Below are positions 19,344-28,869 of a stretch of DNA of 64,000 nt, in pieces (the first letter of the stretch is position 1; every line of letters starts with the position of its first letter). The DNA comes from Rhodoferax sp. WC2427. GTDB taxonomy: Bacteria > Pseudomonadota > Gammaproteobacteria > Burkholderiales > Burkholderiaceae_C. The stretch covers positions 4,402,001-4,466,000 of the forward strand of contig NZ_CP162006.1 in the NCBI RefSeq assembly GCF_040822085.1, read 5' to 3'. Made by a program: the position numbers and the translations under genes. Below the pieces are notes generated by a model. That model worked only from the letters and a program-made list of their open reading frames with translations. It had not been told where the DNA came from and did not search any database.

Positions 19344-19388
19344 AAAATAGGCTGCCTGCGCTTATTCCACGGGCGTAAGCAGCTATTT
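19344..19388. repeat. Dispersed palindromic repeat, copy 2
   Basis: Left arm AAAATAGGCTGCCTGCGCTT and right arm GGCGTAAGCAGCTATTTA match the family. It lies between convergent genes (small membrane protein and pyrF) and ends three bases from the pyrF stop codon (19392-19394). Confidence 0.8.
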
Positions 19389-19391
19389 AAT

Positions 19392-20219
19392 TTATAGCGG
19401 ACGGGCGGCTTGCAAGGTATCCCGCGTGTCCAGGGCCACACGGCGGGCCGCGTCGGCAAAGTCGTCACCGCCGGAGGCATACAAAATCGCCCGCGACGAA
19501 TTCACGATCAGCGGGCCGTTGGCCGTCCACCCCGCCTGCACCGTGGCGCGGGCATCGCCCCCCTGGGCGCCCACGCCGGGCACCAGCAGCGGCACGGTGG
19601 GCGCCAGGGCGCGCACCCGGGCGATCTCTTCAGGGTAAGTGGCCCCCACCACCAGGCCGAGCTGGCCGTTCAGGTTCCACGGGCCCTGGGCCAGCTGGGC
19701 CACATGCTCATACAACAGGGGCTGGCCGGGCACGTTGGCCAGGCGCTGGTTTTGCAGGTCGTCACCACCGGGGTTGGAGGTGCGGCACAGCAGGAACGCA
19801 CCCTTGCCGGGGTACTTGAGATACGGCTGCACCGAGTCGAAGCCCATGAACGGCGACAGGGTCACGGCATCGGCCAGGTAGCGCTCGAAAGCCTCCACCG
19901 CGTACTGCTCGGCGGTGGAACCGATGTCGCCGCGCTTGGCATCCAGGATGATGGGCACGTGCGGCGCCACACGGCGGATATGGGCCACGACGCGCTCCAG
20001 CTGGTCTTCGGCGCGGTGGGCGGCAAAGTAGGCGATCTGCGGCTTGAAGGCGATGGCCAGGTCGGCCGTAGCCTCGACGATGCGGGCGCAGAAGTCGGCA
20101 ATCTTGCTGGCGTCACCGCGCCATGCGCCAGGGAAGCGGGCCGGATCGGGGTCGAGCCCGACGCAGAGCATGGAGGCATTGCGCTGCCCGGCGGTGTGGA
20201 GCATGTCTAGGAAGGTCAT
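19392..20219 (-). CDS. pyrF: Orotidine 5'-phosphate decarboxylase, type 2
   Basis: Last step of UMP synthesis: OMP to UMP plus CO2. The 275 residues match the longer (type 2) OMP decarboxylase family, with LCVGLDPDP near the start, [11 protein letters not shown], the catalytic [25 protein letters not shown], and the phosphate-binding end [10 protein letters not shown] and NSSRAILYA. The start ATG at 20219 begins MTFLDML; an upstream extension lacks similarity. Another pyrimidine gene, pyrC, lies at 27726. The stop is adjacent to a palindromic repeat. Confidence 0.95.
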   Translation of the reverse strand: MTFLDMLHTAGQRNASMLCVGLDPDPARFPGAWRGDASKIADFCARIVEATADLAIAFKPQIAYFAAHRAEDQLERVVAHIRRVAPHVPIILDAKRGDIGSTAEQYAVEAFERYLADAVTLSPFMGFDSVQPYLKYPGKGAFLLCRTSNPGGDDLQNQRLANVPGQPLLYEHVAQLAQGPWNLNGQLGLVVGATYPEEIARVRALAPTVPLLVPGVGAQGGDARATVQAGWTANGPLIVNSSRAILYASGGDDFADAARRVALDTRDTLQAARPL

Positions 20220-20301
20220 GCCCCGGATTTTACGGGCCGGGGTTCGGCGGCTTGCACAATGCTTGGCAGCCCCCATTTGTTGCTTTTACCGAAAGCCCTC
20301 C

Positions 20302-21321
20302 ATGTCCGCCATCCTGCAAGTCCAGCCCCTGGGTTTCCCGTGGGCCACCATCGACCCGTTTCTGTTCTGCGCCTACCACGACGATGCCTACCCAAGCGCC
20401 AACGCGCAGATGGGCCCGGCCACCTCGCTGGCGGGCCGCGCCATCGGCCAGGACTTCAGCCGCAAGGACGGCTGGAGCATGTACCACGGCGAGACGGTGC
20501 CGGGCTTTCCGCCCCACCCGCACCGTGGCTTCGAGACCGTCACCATCGTCCGCCAAGGCCTGGTGGACCACGCCGACTCGCTGGGGGCCAGCGCCCGCTA
20601 CGGCGCGGGCGACGTGCAGTGGCTGACCACCGGGCACGGCATCGTGCACGCCGAAATGTTTCCGCTACTCCGCCAGGGTGAGCCCAACCCGCTGGAATTG
20701 TTCCAGATCTGGCTCAACCTGCCTGCGCGCAACAAGATGGTGGACCCGCACTTCACCATGTTCTGGCAGCACCAGGTGCCGCGCACCACCTTCACCGACG
20801 CGGCAGGCCTGGCCACCGAAGTGCTGGTCACGGCTGGCAACCTGGCCGATGCCACGCCCCCGGCCCCGCCGCCCGACTCCTGGGCCGCCCAGCCCGAGGC
20901 CGACGTGGCCATCTGGACCATCACCATGGCCCCCGGGGCCCGCTGGACCCTGCCTGCAGCCAAAGGTGCCGACACGCAGCGGCAGCTGTATTTCTTCAAA
21001 GGCCAGTCGGTGCAAGTGGCCGGGCAAGCCGTGTCCAGCCACGCGGCCATCACCCTGGATGCCGGGGTGGACGTAGCGCTGGTCAACGGCCCGCTGGCCA
21101 GCGAATTCCTGCTGCTGCAAGGCCGCCCGCTGGGCGAGCCGGTGGCCCAGTACGGCCCGTTCGTGATGAACACCCGCGCCGAGATCGAGCAGGCCATGGC
21201 CGACTACCGCCGCACCCAGTTCGGCGGCTGGCCCTGGGGCGACGACGCTCCGGTACATGGCCGCGACCCGGCGCGGTTTACCCAGATGGTGGGCGCCGAG
21301 AAGGTGCTGGCGGGCGGGTAG
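20302..21321 (+). CDS. Pirin family protein
   Basis: A 339-residue bicupin protein. The N-terminal cupin shows the pirin motif PHPHRGFETVTIVRQG with metal-binding histidines, followed by GDVQWLTTGHGIVHAEM; the C-terminal half carries the second cupin. Bacterial pirins are metal-dependent proteins, some with quercetin dioxygenase activity, so the substrate is open. ATG at 20302 is preferred, since the frame upstream overlaps the divergent pyrF start. It stands alone; a repeat lies 31 bases after its stop. Confidence 0.92.
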   Translation: MSAILQVQPLGFPWATIDPFLFCAYHDDAYPSANAQMGPATSLAGRAIGQDFSRKDGWSMYHGETVPGFPPHPHRGFETVTIVRQGLVDHADSLGASARYGAGDVQWLTTGHGIVHAEMFPLLRQGEPNPLELFQIWLNLPARNKMVDPHFTMFWQHQVPRTTFTDAAGLATEVLVTAGNLADATPPAPPPDSWAAQPEADVAIWTITMAPGARWTLPAAKGADTQRQLYFFKGQSVQVAGQAVSSHAAITLDAGVDVALVNGPLASEFLLLQGRPLGEPVAQYGPFVMNTRAEIEQAMADYRRTQFGGWPWGDDAPVHGRDPARFTQMVGAEKVLAGG

Positions 21322-21352
21322 GCGGCGGCGGCCAGGCGCGGGCATGCTACGC

Positions 21353-21408
21353 AAATAGTAGCTGCTCACGCTGGTCTTATAAGCACCAGAGGCCGATTTG
21401 GCTTAAAT
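21353..21408. repeat. Dispersed palindromic repeat, copy 3
   Basis: Family member with left arm AAATAGTAGCTGCTCACGCT and a variant right end, ATAAGCACCAGAGGCC followed by GATTTGGCTTAAA, a tail seen also in copies 4, 7, 8 and 9. It lies between the pirin and SlyD-type genes, which run in the same direction. Confidence 0.75.
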
Positions 21409-21477
21409 CGCAAACCGGCCCCGCCGGTGCGCGAAAATACGCCGTACTTCCCCCTCCACGCACCGACCGACCCCCTT

Positions 21478-21954
21478 ATGAAAATCGAAAAAAACACCGC
21501 CGTCACCCTGCGCTACAAGGTGGCAGATGCCAAAGGCCTGCTGATCGAAGCGCCCAAAGACCCCATGGTCTACCTGCACGGCGGCTACAACAACACCCTG
21601 CCCAAGATCGAAGCCGCACTTGAAGGCCGCGTGGCCGGCTATTCGGTGACGCTGGACCTGCAGCCCGAAGACGCGTTCGGCCTGCGCGACGAATCGCTGG
21701 CGCGCAGCATCCCCAAGAGCGAATTTCCACCCGGCGTGAAGGTCGGTGGCCAGCTCAAGGGCATCAACGATAACGGCAGTGAACAAATCTACAACGTCGT
21801 CAAGATCAAGGGCGACCAGGTGCTGCTGGACGGCAACCACGCGCTGGCGGGCAAGGCGCTGCGCTTTACCGTCACCGTGACCGGTGTGCGCGCGGCATCC
21901 GAGGAAGAAATCACCCACCAGCACGTGCACGGCGAACACGGCCACCACCACTAA
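21478..21954 (+). CDS. FKBP-type peptidyl-prolyl isomerase, SlyD-like
   Basis: A 158-residue prolyl isomerase/chaperone. The FKBP fold is interrupted by an insert-in-flap domain (about residues 65-120, [16 protein letters not shown] then [10 protein letters not shown]), as in SlyD/Fkp[20 protein letters not shown] is the active-site-side loop. The C-terminus is histidine-rich ([12 protein letters not shown]), which in SlyD binds nickel or zinc. The start ATG at 21478 begins [15 protein letters not shown]. argB follows after 19 bases. Confidence 0.93.
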   Translation: MKIEKNTAVTLRYKVADAKGLLIEAPKDPMVYLHGGYNNTLPKIEAALEGRVAGYSVTLDLQPEDAFGLRDESLARSIPKSEFPPGVKVGGQLKGINDNGSEQIYNVVKIKGDQVLLDGNHALAGKALRFTVTVTGVRAASEEEITHQHVHGEHGHHH

Positions 21955-21973
21955 GCAGCGAGGAAACCGCACC

Positions 21974-22867
21974 ATGAGCACCCCTTCCACCGTGATAGCC
22001 CCCCGTGACAAGGCCGACATCCTGGCCCAGGCCCTGCCCTACATCCGCAAGTTCCATGGCAAGACCATGGTCATCAAGTACGGCGGCAACGCCATGACCG
22101 ACCCGGCGCTGCAGCAGGCCTTTGCCGAAGACGTGGTGCTGCTCAAGCTGGTGGGCATCAACCCGGTGGTGGTGCACGGCGGCGGCCCGCAGATCGAGGC
22201 GGCGCTGGGGCGGCTGGGCAAAAAGGGCCAGTTCATCCAGGGCATGCGCGTCACCGATGCCGAAACCATGGAAGTGGTGGAATGGGTGCTGGCCGGCCAG
22301 GTGCAGCAGGACATCGTGGGCCTGATCAACCAGGCCGGTGGCAAAGCCGTGGGCCTGACCGGGCGCGACGGCGGCATGATCCGCGCCAAGCAGTTGCGCA
22401 TGGCCGACAACACCGACCCCAGCGTGTTCCACGACATCGGCCAGGTGGGCGATATCGAGAGCATCGACCCCAGCGTGGTCAAGGCGCTGCAAGACGATGC
22501 CTTCATCCCGGTGGTCAGCCCCATCGGCTTTGGCACCGACAACACCAGCTACAACATCAACGCCGACGTGGTGGCGGGCCGCCTGGCCATCGAGCTGCAG
22601 GCCGAAAAGCTGCTGATGCTGAGCAACATCCCCGGCGTGCTCAACAAGGCGGGCGAGCTGCTGCCCGACCTGACCGCCAAGGACATCGACGCCCTGTTTG
22701 CCGACGGCACCCTGTCGGGCGGCATGCTGCCCAAGATTGCCGGTGCGCTGGATGCCGCCAAGAGCGGCGTCAAGGCGGTGCACATCATCGACGGCCGGGT
22801 GCCGCACGCGCTGCTGCTGGAGATCCTGACCGAGCAGGCCTTTGGCACCATGATCCGGTCGAGCTAA
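21974..22867 (+). CDS. argB: Acetylglutamate kinase
   Basis: Phosphorylates N-acetylglutamate in arginine synthesis (cytoplasm). The 297 residues show the amino-acid-kinase fold: [12 protein letters not shown] at the N-terminus, [15 protein letters not shown], the substrate loop [22 protein letters not shown], and [13 protein letters not shown] near the end. The mid-length N-terminal helix ([20 protein letters not shown]) is that of arginine-sensitive hexameric enzymes. Ribosome site GAGGAAA lies 8 bases before the ATG. slmA starts directly after the stop codon, so the pair is coupled. Confidence 0.97.
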   Translation: MSTPSTVIAPRDKADILAQALPYIRKFHGKTMVIKYGGNAMTDPALQQAFAEDVVLLKLVGINPVVVHGGGPQIEAALGRLGKKGQFIQGMRVTDAETMEVVEWVLAGQVQQDIVGLINQAGGKAVGLTGRDGGMIRAKQLRMADNTDPSVFHDIGQVGDIESIDPSVVKALQDDAFIPVVSPIGFGTDNTSYNINADVVAGRLAIELQAEKLLMLSNIPGVLNKAGELLPDLTAKDIDALFADGTLSGGMLPKIAGALDAAKSGVKAVHIIDGRVPHALLLEILTEQAFGTMIRSS

Positions 22868-23494
22868 ATGGCCGAGGCATTGGCGGAACACTCGGCAGAG
22901 GAAGCCCCGCGCAAACGCCCCAAGCCGGGCGAGCGCCGGGTGCAGATTCTGCAGGCCCTGGCCACCATGCTGGAGCAGCCGGGGGCCGAGCGCATCACCA
23001 CCGCGGCCCTGGCGGCCCGGCTGGACGTGAGCGAGGCCGCGCTGTACCGGCACTTTGCCAGCAAGGCGCAGATGTTCGAGGGGCTGATCGAGTTCATCGA
23101 GCAGTCGGTGTTCTCGCTGGTGAACCAGATCGTGGCCACGGCGGGCGACGCCCCAGGCCCGCTGCAGGCGCGCCGCATCGTCTCGGTGCTGCTGCAGTTT
23201 GGCGAGAAAAACCCCGGCATGGCCCGGGTGATGGTGGGCGACGCGCTGGTGTTTGAAAACGAACGCCTGCAGCAGCGCATGAACCTGTTTTTCGACAAGA
23301 TCGAGGCCACCCTGCGCCAGTGCCTGCGCCACAGCGACCCGGCCAGTGACACCCCCACGGTGGACGCACAGGTGCAGGCGGCGGCGCTGACGGCGTTTGC
23401 CGCGGGCAGTCTGCAGCGCTTCACCCGCTCCGGGTTCAAGCGGCTGCCCACCGAGCAGCTGGACGCCAGCTTGCGCGGCTTGCTACCGAAATAA
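22868..23494 (+). CDS. slmA: Nucleoid occlusion factor SlmA
   Basis: TetR-like DNA-binding protein that blocks FtsZ assembly over the nucleoid. The 208 residues have the N-terminal HTH (ERITTAALAARLDVSEAALYRHFASKAQMFEGLI, residues about 40-73; key part VSEAALYRHFASK), then the SlmA-type C-domain (FIEQSVFSLVNQI, NPGMARVMVGDALVFEN, FDKIEATLRQCLR). The gene begins on the base after the argB stop, matching the argB-slmA pairing seen in relatives. Its stop codon TAA (23492-23494) is part of a palindromic repeat. Confidence 0.93.
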   Translation: MAEALAEHSAEEAPRKRPKPGERRVQILQALATMLEQPGAERITTAALAARLDVSEAALYRHFASKAQMFEGLIEFIEQSVFSLVNQIVATAGDAPGPLQARRIVSVLLQFGEKNPGMARVMVGDALVFENERLQQRMNLFFDKIEATLRQCLRHSDPASDTPTVDAQVQAAALTAFAAGSLQRFTRSGFKRLPTEQLDASLRGLLPK

Positions 23495-23542
23495 TAGCTG
23501 CTTGCGCTCACCCCATAAGCACGGGGTGCCAATGGGGCTTTA
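23489..23542. repeat. Dispersed palindromic repeat, copy 4, carrying both neighbours' stop codons
   Basis: Left end GAAATAATAGCTGCTTGCGC and tail CAATGGGGCTTTAA. The slmA stop (23492-23494) and the stop of the convergent hypothetical gene (23540-23542) both lie within the element. The central part is GC-rich (CACCCCATAAGCACGGGGTG) and forms its own hairpin CACCCC/GGGGTG. Confidence 0.75.
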
Positions 23543-23965
23543 AGCCGCCGCAGCCGCCTTGTAGGGCGTGTACGGCTTGGAATGGGTAAACGGGCTGGTG
23601 TAGGGCTTGGTATTGAACTTGCCGTGCGGCAGGCTGGCCAGGCGGGCAAACAGGCGGCGGCAGTAGCCGTCGATGCCGAGGCATTTGTTCAGCTCGTCCA
23701 CCGGCAGCGGACCGGACACCACCACAATGTCGTTGGCATAGTCTTGCGCCCCGGCGGCCCGCAGCTTGCGCCGCGCGCCCATGGCCCACGACTGGATGCG
23801 GATGGGGTTGCCGTGCTGGTGTAGCTCGCCGGTGCTGATATCAAAGGCAATCGCCACCGTGTCGGTCTTCAAACGAAAGCGACGCTCCCCCGTGACCGCG
23901 CTCGGAGGCGTGTCCATGTCGTACAGGTAGTAGCTGCCGCCTTTGAGTTGGTATTGCAGTGCCAT
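23540..23965 (-). CDS. Hypothetical protein with C-terminal Lys-Pro-Tyr-Thr repeats
   Basis: A 141-residue protein I do not recognise. The N-terminal 60 residues look like a beta-rich domain (MALQYQLKGGSYYLYD, RRFRLKTDTVAIAFDISTGE), followed by a central part with GPLPVDELNKCLGIDGYCRRLFARLASLPHG (region about 85-115) and a low-complexity tail with KPYTSPF and KPYTPYK before an Ala run. Start ATG at 23965; a longer frame to 24034 is possible but lacks a ribosome site. No membrane helix or signal peptide. The stop codon lies in the palindromic repeat. Probably a conserved family-specific protein. Confidence 0.65.
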   Translation of the reverse strand: MALQYQLKGGSYYLYDMDTPPSAVTGERRFRLKTDTVAIAFDISTGELHQHGNPIRIQSWAMGARRKLRAAGAQDYANDIVVVSGPLPVDELNKCLGIDGYCRRLFARLASLPHGKFNTKPYTSPFTHSKPYTPYKAAAAA

Positions 23966-24138
23966 AGCGATTGCGGGATATAACCCGCATTGTGGATGAT
24001 ATTTATCACACCCAAAGCCTAATTTAGCCGCCAAACGCGGGTTAACTCGCTGCCCGGCCCCGCTTTTACCGGCAGTTACAGACAGGGCTTGCCCAGCCCT
24101 CCCGGCCCTGGCAGCACCCGGCCACCGATAATCGGGGG

Positions 24139-25554
24139 ATGACTACACCGAACAAGACACCCGCCGCCACCGATTTCAGCAGCCTGCCGCTGGCCCCCGC
24201 CATGCTGGCCAACCTGGAGCAGCTCGGGTATTTGCAAATGACGCCGATCCAGGCCGCCAGCCTGCCGCTGGCGCTGCTGGGGCAAGATTTGATTGCCCAG
24301 GCCATGACCGGCAGCGGCAAAACCGCCGCCTTCGCCCTGGCCCTGCTGGCCAACCTGAACGCCCGCCGCTTTGCCGTGCAGGCCATGGTGCTGTGCCCCA
24401 CGCGCGAGCTGGCCGACCAGGTGAGCGTGGAGATCCGCCGCCTGGCCCGCGCGGAGGAAAACATCAAGGTGGTGACCCTGTGTGGCGGCGTGGCCCTGCG
24501 CGGGCAAAACGCCAGCCTGGAGCACGGCGCGCACATCGTGGTGGGCACGCCGGGCCGCATCATGGACCACCTGGAGCGCGGCCACCTGGACCTGTCGGCC
24601 CTGAACACCCTGGTGCTGGACGAGGCCGACCGCATGCTGGACATGGGCTTTTTTGAAGACATGGCCACCGTCATCAAGCAGTGCCCCAAAGAGCGCCAGA
24701 CGCTGCTGTTCTCGGCCACCTACCCCGAGGGCATCGAGAAACTGAGCCAGCAGTTCATGCGCCAGCCCAAGAGCATCACCGTGCAGGCGCAGCACGCCAC
24801 CACCCAGATCGCCCAGCGCTGGTACCAGGTGGAAAAATCCGAGCGCCTGGCCACCGTGGGCAAGCTGCTGAACCACTTCCGCCCGGCCAGTACGCTGGCG
24901 TTTTGCAATACCAAGCTGCAGTGCCGCGCCCTGGTAGCCGCCCTGCAGGCCGAAGGCTTCAGCGCGCTGGCGCTGTACGGCGAACTGGAGCAGCGCGAGC
25001 GCGACCAGGTGCTGGTGCAGTTTGCCAACCGCAGCTGCAGCGTGCTGGTGGCCACCGACGTGGCCGCACGCGGGCTGGACATTGCCGACCTGGCCGCCGT
25101 GATCAACGTGGACGTGACGCCCGACTCCGAAGTGCACATCCACCGCATTGGCCGCACCGGCCGTGCCGGGGCCGAGGGCCTGGCGTTGAATCTGGCTTCG
25201 ATGAACGAGATGGGCTTTGTCGGCAAGATCGAGGTGCTGCAAAACCGCGAATCCGAATGGCACAAGCTGGAGGAGCTGACCCCCACCAGCAAGGAGCCGC
25301 TGCGCCCGCCCATGATGACGCTGCAAATCACCGGCGGCCGCAAGGAAAAGATCCGCGCGGGCGACGTGCTGGGCGCGCTGACCGGCGACGCAGGCTACAC
25401 CCGCGAGCAGATCGGCAAGATCAATGTGAACGAATACTCCACCTACGTGGCGGTAGACCGCCGCATCGCCCATGAGGCCGAGCGCAAGCTCAACGCGGGC
25501 AAGATCAAGGGCAAGAGCGTGCGCGTGCGCCTGATGACCGGCGACGACGAGTAA
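24139..25554 (+). CDS. dbpA: ATP-dependent RNA helicase DbpA
   Basis: DEAD-box helicase acting in 50S ribosome assembly. The 471 residues contain the Q motif (FSSLPLAPAMLANLEQLGYLQMTPIQ region), Walker A AMTGSGKTAAF, PTRELADQ, VLDEADRMLDMGFF, FSATYPEG, and HRIGRTGRAG. The C-terminal about 75 residues form the DbpA RNA-binding domain that recognises 23S rRNA hairpin 92 (GDVLGALTGDAGYTREQIGKI; KINVNEYSTYVAVDR). Length matches E. coli DbpA. A palindromic repeat follows the stop by four bases. Confidence 0.95.
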   Translation: MTTPNKTPAATDFSSLPLAPAMLANLEQLGYLQMTPIQAASLPLALLGQDLIAQAMTGSGKTAAFALALLANLNARRFAVQAMVLCPTRELADQVSVEIRRLARAEENIKVVTLCGGVALRGQNASLEHGAHIVVGTPGRIMDHLERGHLDLSALNTLVLDEADRMLDMGFFEDMATVIKQCPKERQTLLFSATYPEGIEKLSQQFMRQPKSITVQAQHATTQIAQRWYQVEKSERLATVGKLLNHFRPASTLAFCNTKLQCRALVAALQAEGFSALALYGELEQRERDQVLVQFANRSCSVLVATDVAARGLDIADLAAVINVDVTPDSEVHIHRIGRTGRAGAEGLALNLASMNEMGFVGKIEVLQNRESEWHKLEELTPTSKEPLRPPMMTLQITGGRKEKIRAGDVLGALTGDAGYTREQIGKINVNEYSTYVAVDRRIAHEAERKLNAGKIKGKSVRVRLMTGDDE

Positions 25555-25557
25555 GCA

Positions 25558-25606
25558 CAAAATAGGCTGCCTGCGCTTATGGAATAAGCGTGAGCAGCTA
25601 TTATTT
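25558..25606. repeat. Dispersed palindromic repeat, copy 5 (clearest palindrome)
   Basis: Left arm AAAATAGGCTGCCTGCGCTT, right arm AAGCGTGAGCAGCTATTATT, joined by ATGGAAT. It is close to the family consensus and lies between the convergent dbpA and elaA genes. Confidence 0.82.
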
Positions 25607-25611
25607 TTGAA

Positions 25612-26070
25612 TCAGGCTGCGCGCAGCATTTCGACGTGCGGAATGTTGTCTTCCAGGTACACCTGCGACACCGGCACAAACCCGAAACCCTGGTAGAACT
25701 TCAGCAGGTACTGCTGGGCGCTGATGCGGTTGGGCTGGCCGGGCCAGGTGGTCGCGCAGCGTGCCAGGGCCTCGGTGAGCAGCACCTGCCCCAGCCCCTG
25801 CCCCCGGAACGCAGGCGAGGTGAGCACCCGGCCCAGTGAGGGCTCGGGGTATTTGCTGCCGGGGTCGGTCACCCGCAGGTAGGCGGCAAGCTGGCCCCCC
25901 GCCCAGGCCAGCAGGTGCCAGCACTGCAGGTCGTAGGCATCCGCATCCGGGTAGACGCAGTTTTGCTCGATCACAAACACTGCTTCGCGCTGGACCATGG
26001 CGGCGTGGAATTCCACCGCGCTCAAATCCCCCAGCCGCGCCCACTGGAAGCGCAGCTCAGGCCTTTGCAT
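25612..26070 (-). CDS. elaA: GNAT-family N-acetyltransferase, ElaA type
   Basis: A 152-residue acetyl-CoA-dependent acyltransferase of the ElaA family. Seen: [42 protein letters not shown] (residues about 5-46; key part [15 protein letters not shown]), then the acetyl-CoA site [19 protein letters not shown]. The substrate of ElaA proteins is not known. The ATG at 26070 lies inside the end of htpX (14-base overlap), so translation is probably coupled. The stop is a few bases from a palindromic repeat. Confidence 0.92.
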   Translation of the reverse strand: MQRPELRFQWARLGDLSAVEFHAAMVQREAVFVIEQNCVYPDADAYDLQCWHLLAWAGGQLAAYLRVTDPGSKYPEPSLGRVLTSPAFRGQGLGQVLLTEALARCATTWPGQPNRISAQQYLLKFYQGFGFVPVSQVYLEDNIPHVEMLRAA

Positions 26071-26932
26071 TTTGCAGGGCGGCGATGCGTTGCTCGATGG
26101 GCGGGTGGGTCGAGAACAGCTGGCCAATGCCACCGGCAATGCCGAAGGCCGCCACGCTCTTGGGCAGCTCGGCCGTGTGCAGACCGCCCAGGCGGGCCAG
26201 GGCGTTGATCATCGGCTGGCGGCGGCCCATCAACTGGGCCGCACCGGCATCGGCGCGGAATTCGCGGTGGCGCGAGAACCAGGCCACGACAATGGCAGCG
26301 GCAAAGCCCAGCACGATATCCAGCACGATGGTACTGACGTAGTAGCCGATGCCGGGGCCGCTGCTGCGGTCGTCGCCCTTGCGCAAAAAGCTGTCTACCG
26401 CGTAGCCGATCACCCGGCTCAGGAACACCACAAAGGTGTTCATCACGCCCTGGATCAGCGTCATGGTGACCATGTCGCCATTGGCCACGTGGGCAATTTC
26501 ATGGCCCAGCACGGCCTCGATTTCTTCGTGCGTCATGCCCTGCAGCAGGCCAGTGGACACGGCCACCAGGGCCGAGTTCTTGAACGCGCCGGTGGCAAAG
26601 GCGTTGGGGTCGCCTTCAAAAATGCCGACTTCGGGCATGCCGATCTGGGCCTTGTCCGCCAGGCGGCGCACGGTGTCGATGATCCAGGCCTCGTCGGCGT
26701 TTTGCGGCTGGGTGATGACGCGCACGCCCGAGGTCCACTTGGCCATGGGTTTGCTGATCAGCAGCGAAATGATGGCGCCGCCAAAGCCCATCACCAGCGC
26801 AAACCCCAGCAGCGCGCCCAGGTTCAGCCCGTTGGCCGTGAGGTAGCGGTTGACCCCCAACAGGCTGGCGACGATACCCAGCACGGTGACAACCAACACG
26901 TTGGTCAGGATGAAGAGAAGAATGCGTTTCAT
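26057..26932 (-). CDS. htpX: Membrane zinc metalloprotease HtpX
   Basis: Inner-membrane M48 protease in envelope protein quality control. The 291 residues have two N-terminal helices (residues 5-25 and about 35-57), the zinc site HEIAH in [12 protein letters not shown], two further helices, and the third ligand in the [13 protein letters not shown] region. Start ATG 26932 ([12 protein letters not shown]), with GGAAAG upstream; a TTG four codons earlier is less likely. The 3' end overlaps elaA. Confidence 0.95.
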   Translation of the reverse strand: MKRILLFILTNVLVVTVLGIVASLLGVNRYLTANGLNLGALLGFALVMGFGGAIISLLISKPMAKWTSGVRVITQPQNADEAWIIDTVRRLADKAQIGMPEVGIFEGDPNAFATGAFKNSALVAVSTGLLQGMTHEEIEAVLGHEIAHVANGDMVTMTLIQGVMNTFVVFLSRVIGYAVDSFLRKGDDRSSGPGIGYYVSTIVLDIVLGFAAAIVVAWFSRHREFRADAGAAQLMGRRQPMINALARLGGLHTAELPKSVAAFGIAGGIGQLFSTHPPIEQRIAALQNAKA

Positions 26933-27000
26933 GGGGCTTTCCAAGGAAATAACTGGGGGTTAGATGGGGCTTGTGTAAAGAAGTTCAAGCCACTGAACGT

Positions 27001-27726
27001 CTACGCGCGCGGTGGGCGGAAGACCTGGGCGTCGGCATAAAAGCCGGGGTGGGCGTTGTCGGCACACCAGCCCGGCACGCCCAGCACCGGCAAGGGCAGA
27101 AAGGGTTTGCTGCCGAGGTGGATGGCGCTGAGCTGCTGCGCGATGGTTGCATCCAGATTTACTACAGAATTGATAGCTGCTTGCGCCCAATAGACGTGCG
27201 CTGTGATCGGTTTTCGTGGGCAAACCAGTTTTTCCAGCAGCGCATGGCCGAACAGCACCAACTGGGCCTGCGCCCACAGGGGCCGCAGCGTGACGAACAG
27301 CCGCTGCCAGTCCCGCGCCCGCAGGGCCTCCCACAGCGCGGGCGGGGCGACCAGAAAGGCGGCGTTCTCGTCGAATACCGTCAGCGCATCGCGCACCGGG
27401 CCGCGCAGGGGCTGCACGCCGTCGGTGGCAATCTGCGCCGCCTGCAACTGGTTGAGCCGGGTCTTGGTGTGCGGAAAATGGTGCCAGCACAGGCCGTTGA
27501 AGAAGTCGTGCAAGTTGTCGCGGCTGGGGCATTGGCGGGTGTGGAAGATGAAGTGCTCGTACGCCTCGCCAGGCGGCAGCGCGGCCTGGGGCACAAAACG
27601 CACCGGGGCGGGCGCGGCGGCGTTCAGGGCCTCCGCGATGCCCTGGTGGGTCTGTGCGGCCACCGCCTGGCCCACCGCGCGGTACGGGGCCAGCCAGGGT
27701 GCCGACCAGTCCACCGCAGGCAGCAT
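27001..27726 (-). CDS. DUF3025 domain-containing protein
   Basis: A 241-residue cytosolic protein of unknown function that matches DUF3025 by GEAYEHFIFHTRQCPSRDNLHDFFNGLCWHHFPHTK (about 60-95; key parts RDNLHDFFNGL and WHHFP), DENAAFL, and FGHALLEKLVCPRKPITAH. Start ATG 27726 shares one base with the pyrC stop (TGATG), so translation is coupled. Its 3' part includes half of a palindromic repeat element (27168-27200), which encodes the segment around WAQAAINSVV. Confidence 0.85.
   Translation of the reverse strand: MLPAVDWSAPWLAPYRAVGQAVAAQTHQGIAEALNAAAPAPVRFVPQAALPPGEAYEHFIFHTRQCPSRDNLHDFFNGLCWHHFPHTKTRLNQLQAAQIATDGVQPLRGPVRDALTVFDENAAFLVAPPALWEALRARDWQRLFVTLRPLWAQAQLVLFGHALLEKLVCPRKPITAHVYWAQAAINSVVNLDATIAQQLSAIHLGSKPFLPLPVLGVPGWCADNAHPGFYADAQVFRPPRA
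27168..27200. repeat. Partial dispersed repeat inside DUF3025 gene, copy 12 (weak)
   Basis: AATTGATAGCTGCTTGCGCC matches one arm of the repeat family. The second arm is degenerate (GACGTGCG). It lies in frame in the DUF3025 gene. Less certain than the other copies. Confidence 0.45.
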
Positions 27727-28769
27727 CAGCCCACAAGCTTCCAGGGCAGGGCTTCGCCCGCGCGCAGGGGCTTGAGTTGCGCCTCGCCAAAGGCGAAGCT
27801 GTCGGGCGGCGTCCAGCTCTGGCGGGCCAGGGTGATGGTGCCGGTGTTGCGCGGCAGGCTGTAGAAGGCGGGGCCGTTGAAGCTGGCGAAGGCCTCCAGC
27901 TTGTCTAAAGCACCGGCGTTGTCGAAGGCTTCGGCGTACATCTCGATGGCGGCGTGGGCGGTGTAGCAACCGGCGCAGCCCGAGGCGTGCTCTTTAAGGT
28001 GGGTGGCGTGGGGCGCGCTGTCGGTGCCCAGAAAGAACTTGGCGCTGCCGCTGGTAGCGGCTTCTACCAAAGCCAGGCGGTGGGTTTCGCGCTTGAGCAC
28101 CGGCAGGCAGTAGTAGTGCGGACGGATGCCGCCGGTGAACAGGGCGTTGCGGTTGTACAGCAGGTGGTGGGCCGTGAGGGTGGCGGCGGTGAATGGGTCG
28201 GCATCGCGCACGTACTGGGCGGCTTCCCGCGTGGTGATGTGCTCAAAAACGATCTTGAGCTCGGGGAAGTCGCGGCGCAGCGGGATCAGTTGCTGGTCGA
28301 TGAAGGCGGCTTCGCGGTCGAACAGGTCGATGTCGGCACTGGTGACTTCGCCGTGCACCAGCAGCAGCATGTCGGCGCGCTGCATGGCTTCCAGCGTCGG
28401 GTAGATCTTGCGCAGGTCGGTCACGCCCGCGTCGCTGTTGGTGGTGGCACCGGCGGGGTAGAGCTTGGCGGCGACGATGCCTGCAGCCTTGGCGCGGGCA
28501 ATCTCGTCGGGCGGCAGGCTGTCGGTCAGGTACAGCGTCATCAGCGGGTCGAATGCCACGCCCTCTGGCACGGCCTCCAGAATGCGCGCACGGTAGGCCA
28601 GGGCCTGGGCGGTGCTGGTCACGGGCGGGCGCAGGTTGGGCATGATGACGGCACGGCCAAACTGGGCGGCGGTGTGCGGCACGACGGTGTGCAGGGCGTC
28701 GCCGTCGCGCACATGCAGGTGCCAGTCGTCGGGGCGGGTGATCGTGAGGGTGGTGGTGGCGGAAGTCAT
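27726..28769 (-). CDS. pyrC: Dihydroorotase
   Basis: Third step of pyrimidine synthesis: carbamoyl aspartate to dihydroorotate. The 347 residues are the short (E. coli PyrC-like) class. Metal ligands are visible in [10 protein letters not shown], the carboxylated lysine in [29 protein letters not shown], and the catalytic aspartate in LGTDSAPH. Start ATG 28769 ([13 protein letters not shown]); an ATG ten codons upstream is possible. Overlaps the DUF3025 gene by one base. Confidence 0.96.
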   Translation of the reverse strand: MTSATTTLTITRPDDWHLHVRDGDALHTVVPHTAAQFGRAVIMPNLRPPVTSTAQALAYRARILEAVPEGVAFDPLMTLYLTDSLPPDEIARAKAAGIVAAKLYPAGATTNSDAGVTDLRKIYPTLEAMQRADMLLLVHGEVTSADIDLFDREAAFIDQQLIPLRRDFPELKIVFEHITTREAAQYVRDADPFTAATLTAHHLLYNRNALFTGGIRPHYYCLPVLKRETHRLALVEAATSGSAKFFLGTDSAPHATHLKEHASGCAGCYTAHAAIEMYAEAFDNAGALDKLEAFASFNGPAFYSLPRNTGTITLARQSWTPPDSFAFGEAQLKPLRAGEALPWKLVG

Positions 28770-28815
28770 GGGCGGAATTGTCGCACTGCAAAAATACACG
28801 GGAATGCGGGCAAAA

Positions 28816-28853
28816 AAAATCCTCCGAAACCCTGGCTGGCCCCGGAGGATTTT
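28816..28853 (-). terminator. Rho-independent terminator of the glt operon
   Basis: An 11-base stem, AAAATCCTCCG (28816-28826) with CGGAGGATTTT (28843-28853), followed by T residues on the minus strand. It lies 17 bases after the gltL stop and before the pyrC start. Confidence 0.85.
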
Positions 28854-28869
28854 CTGGTCACAGCCGCGA

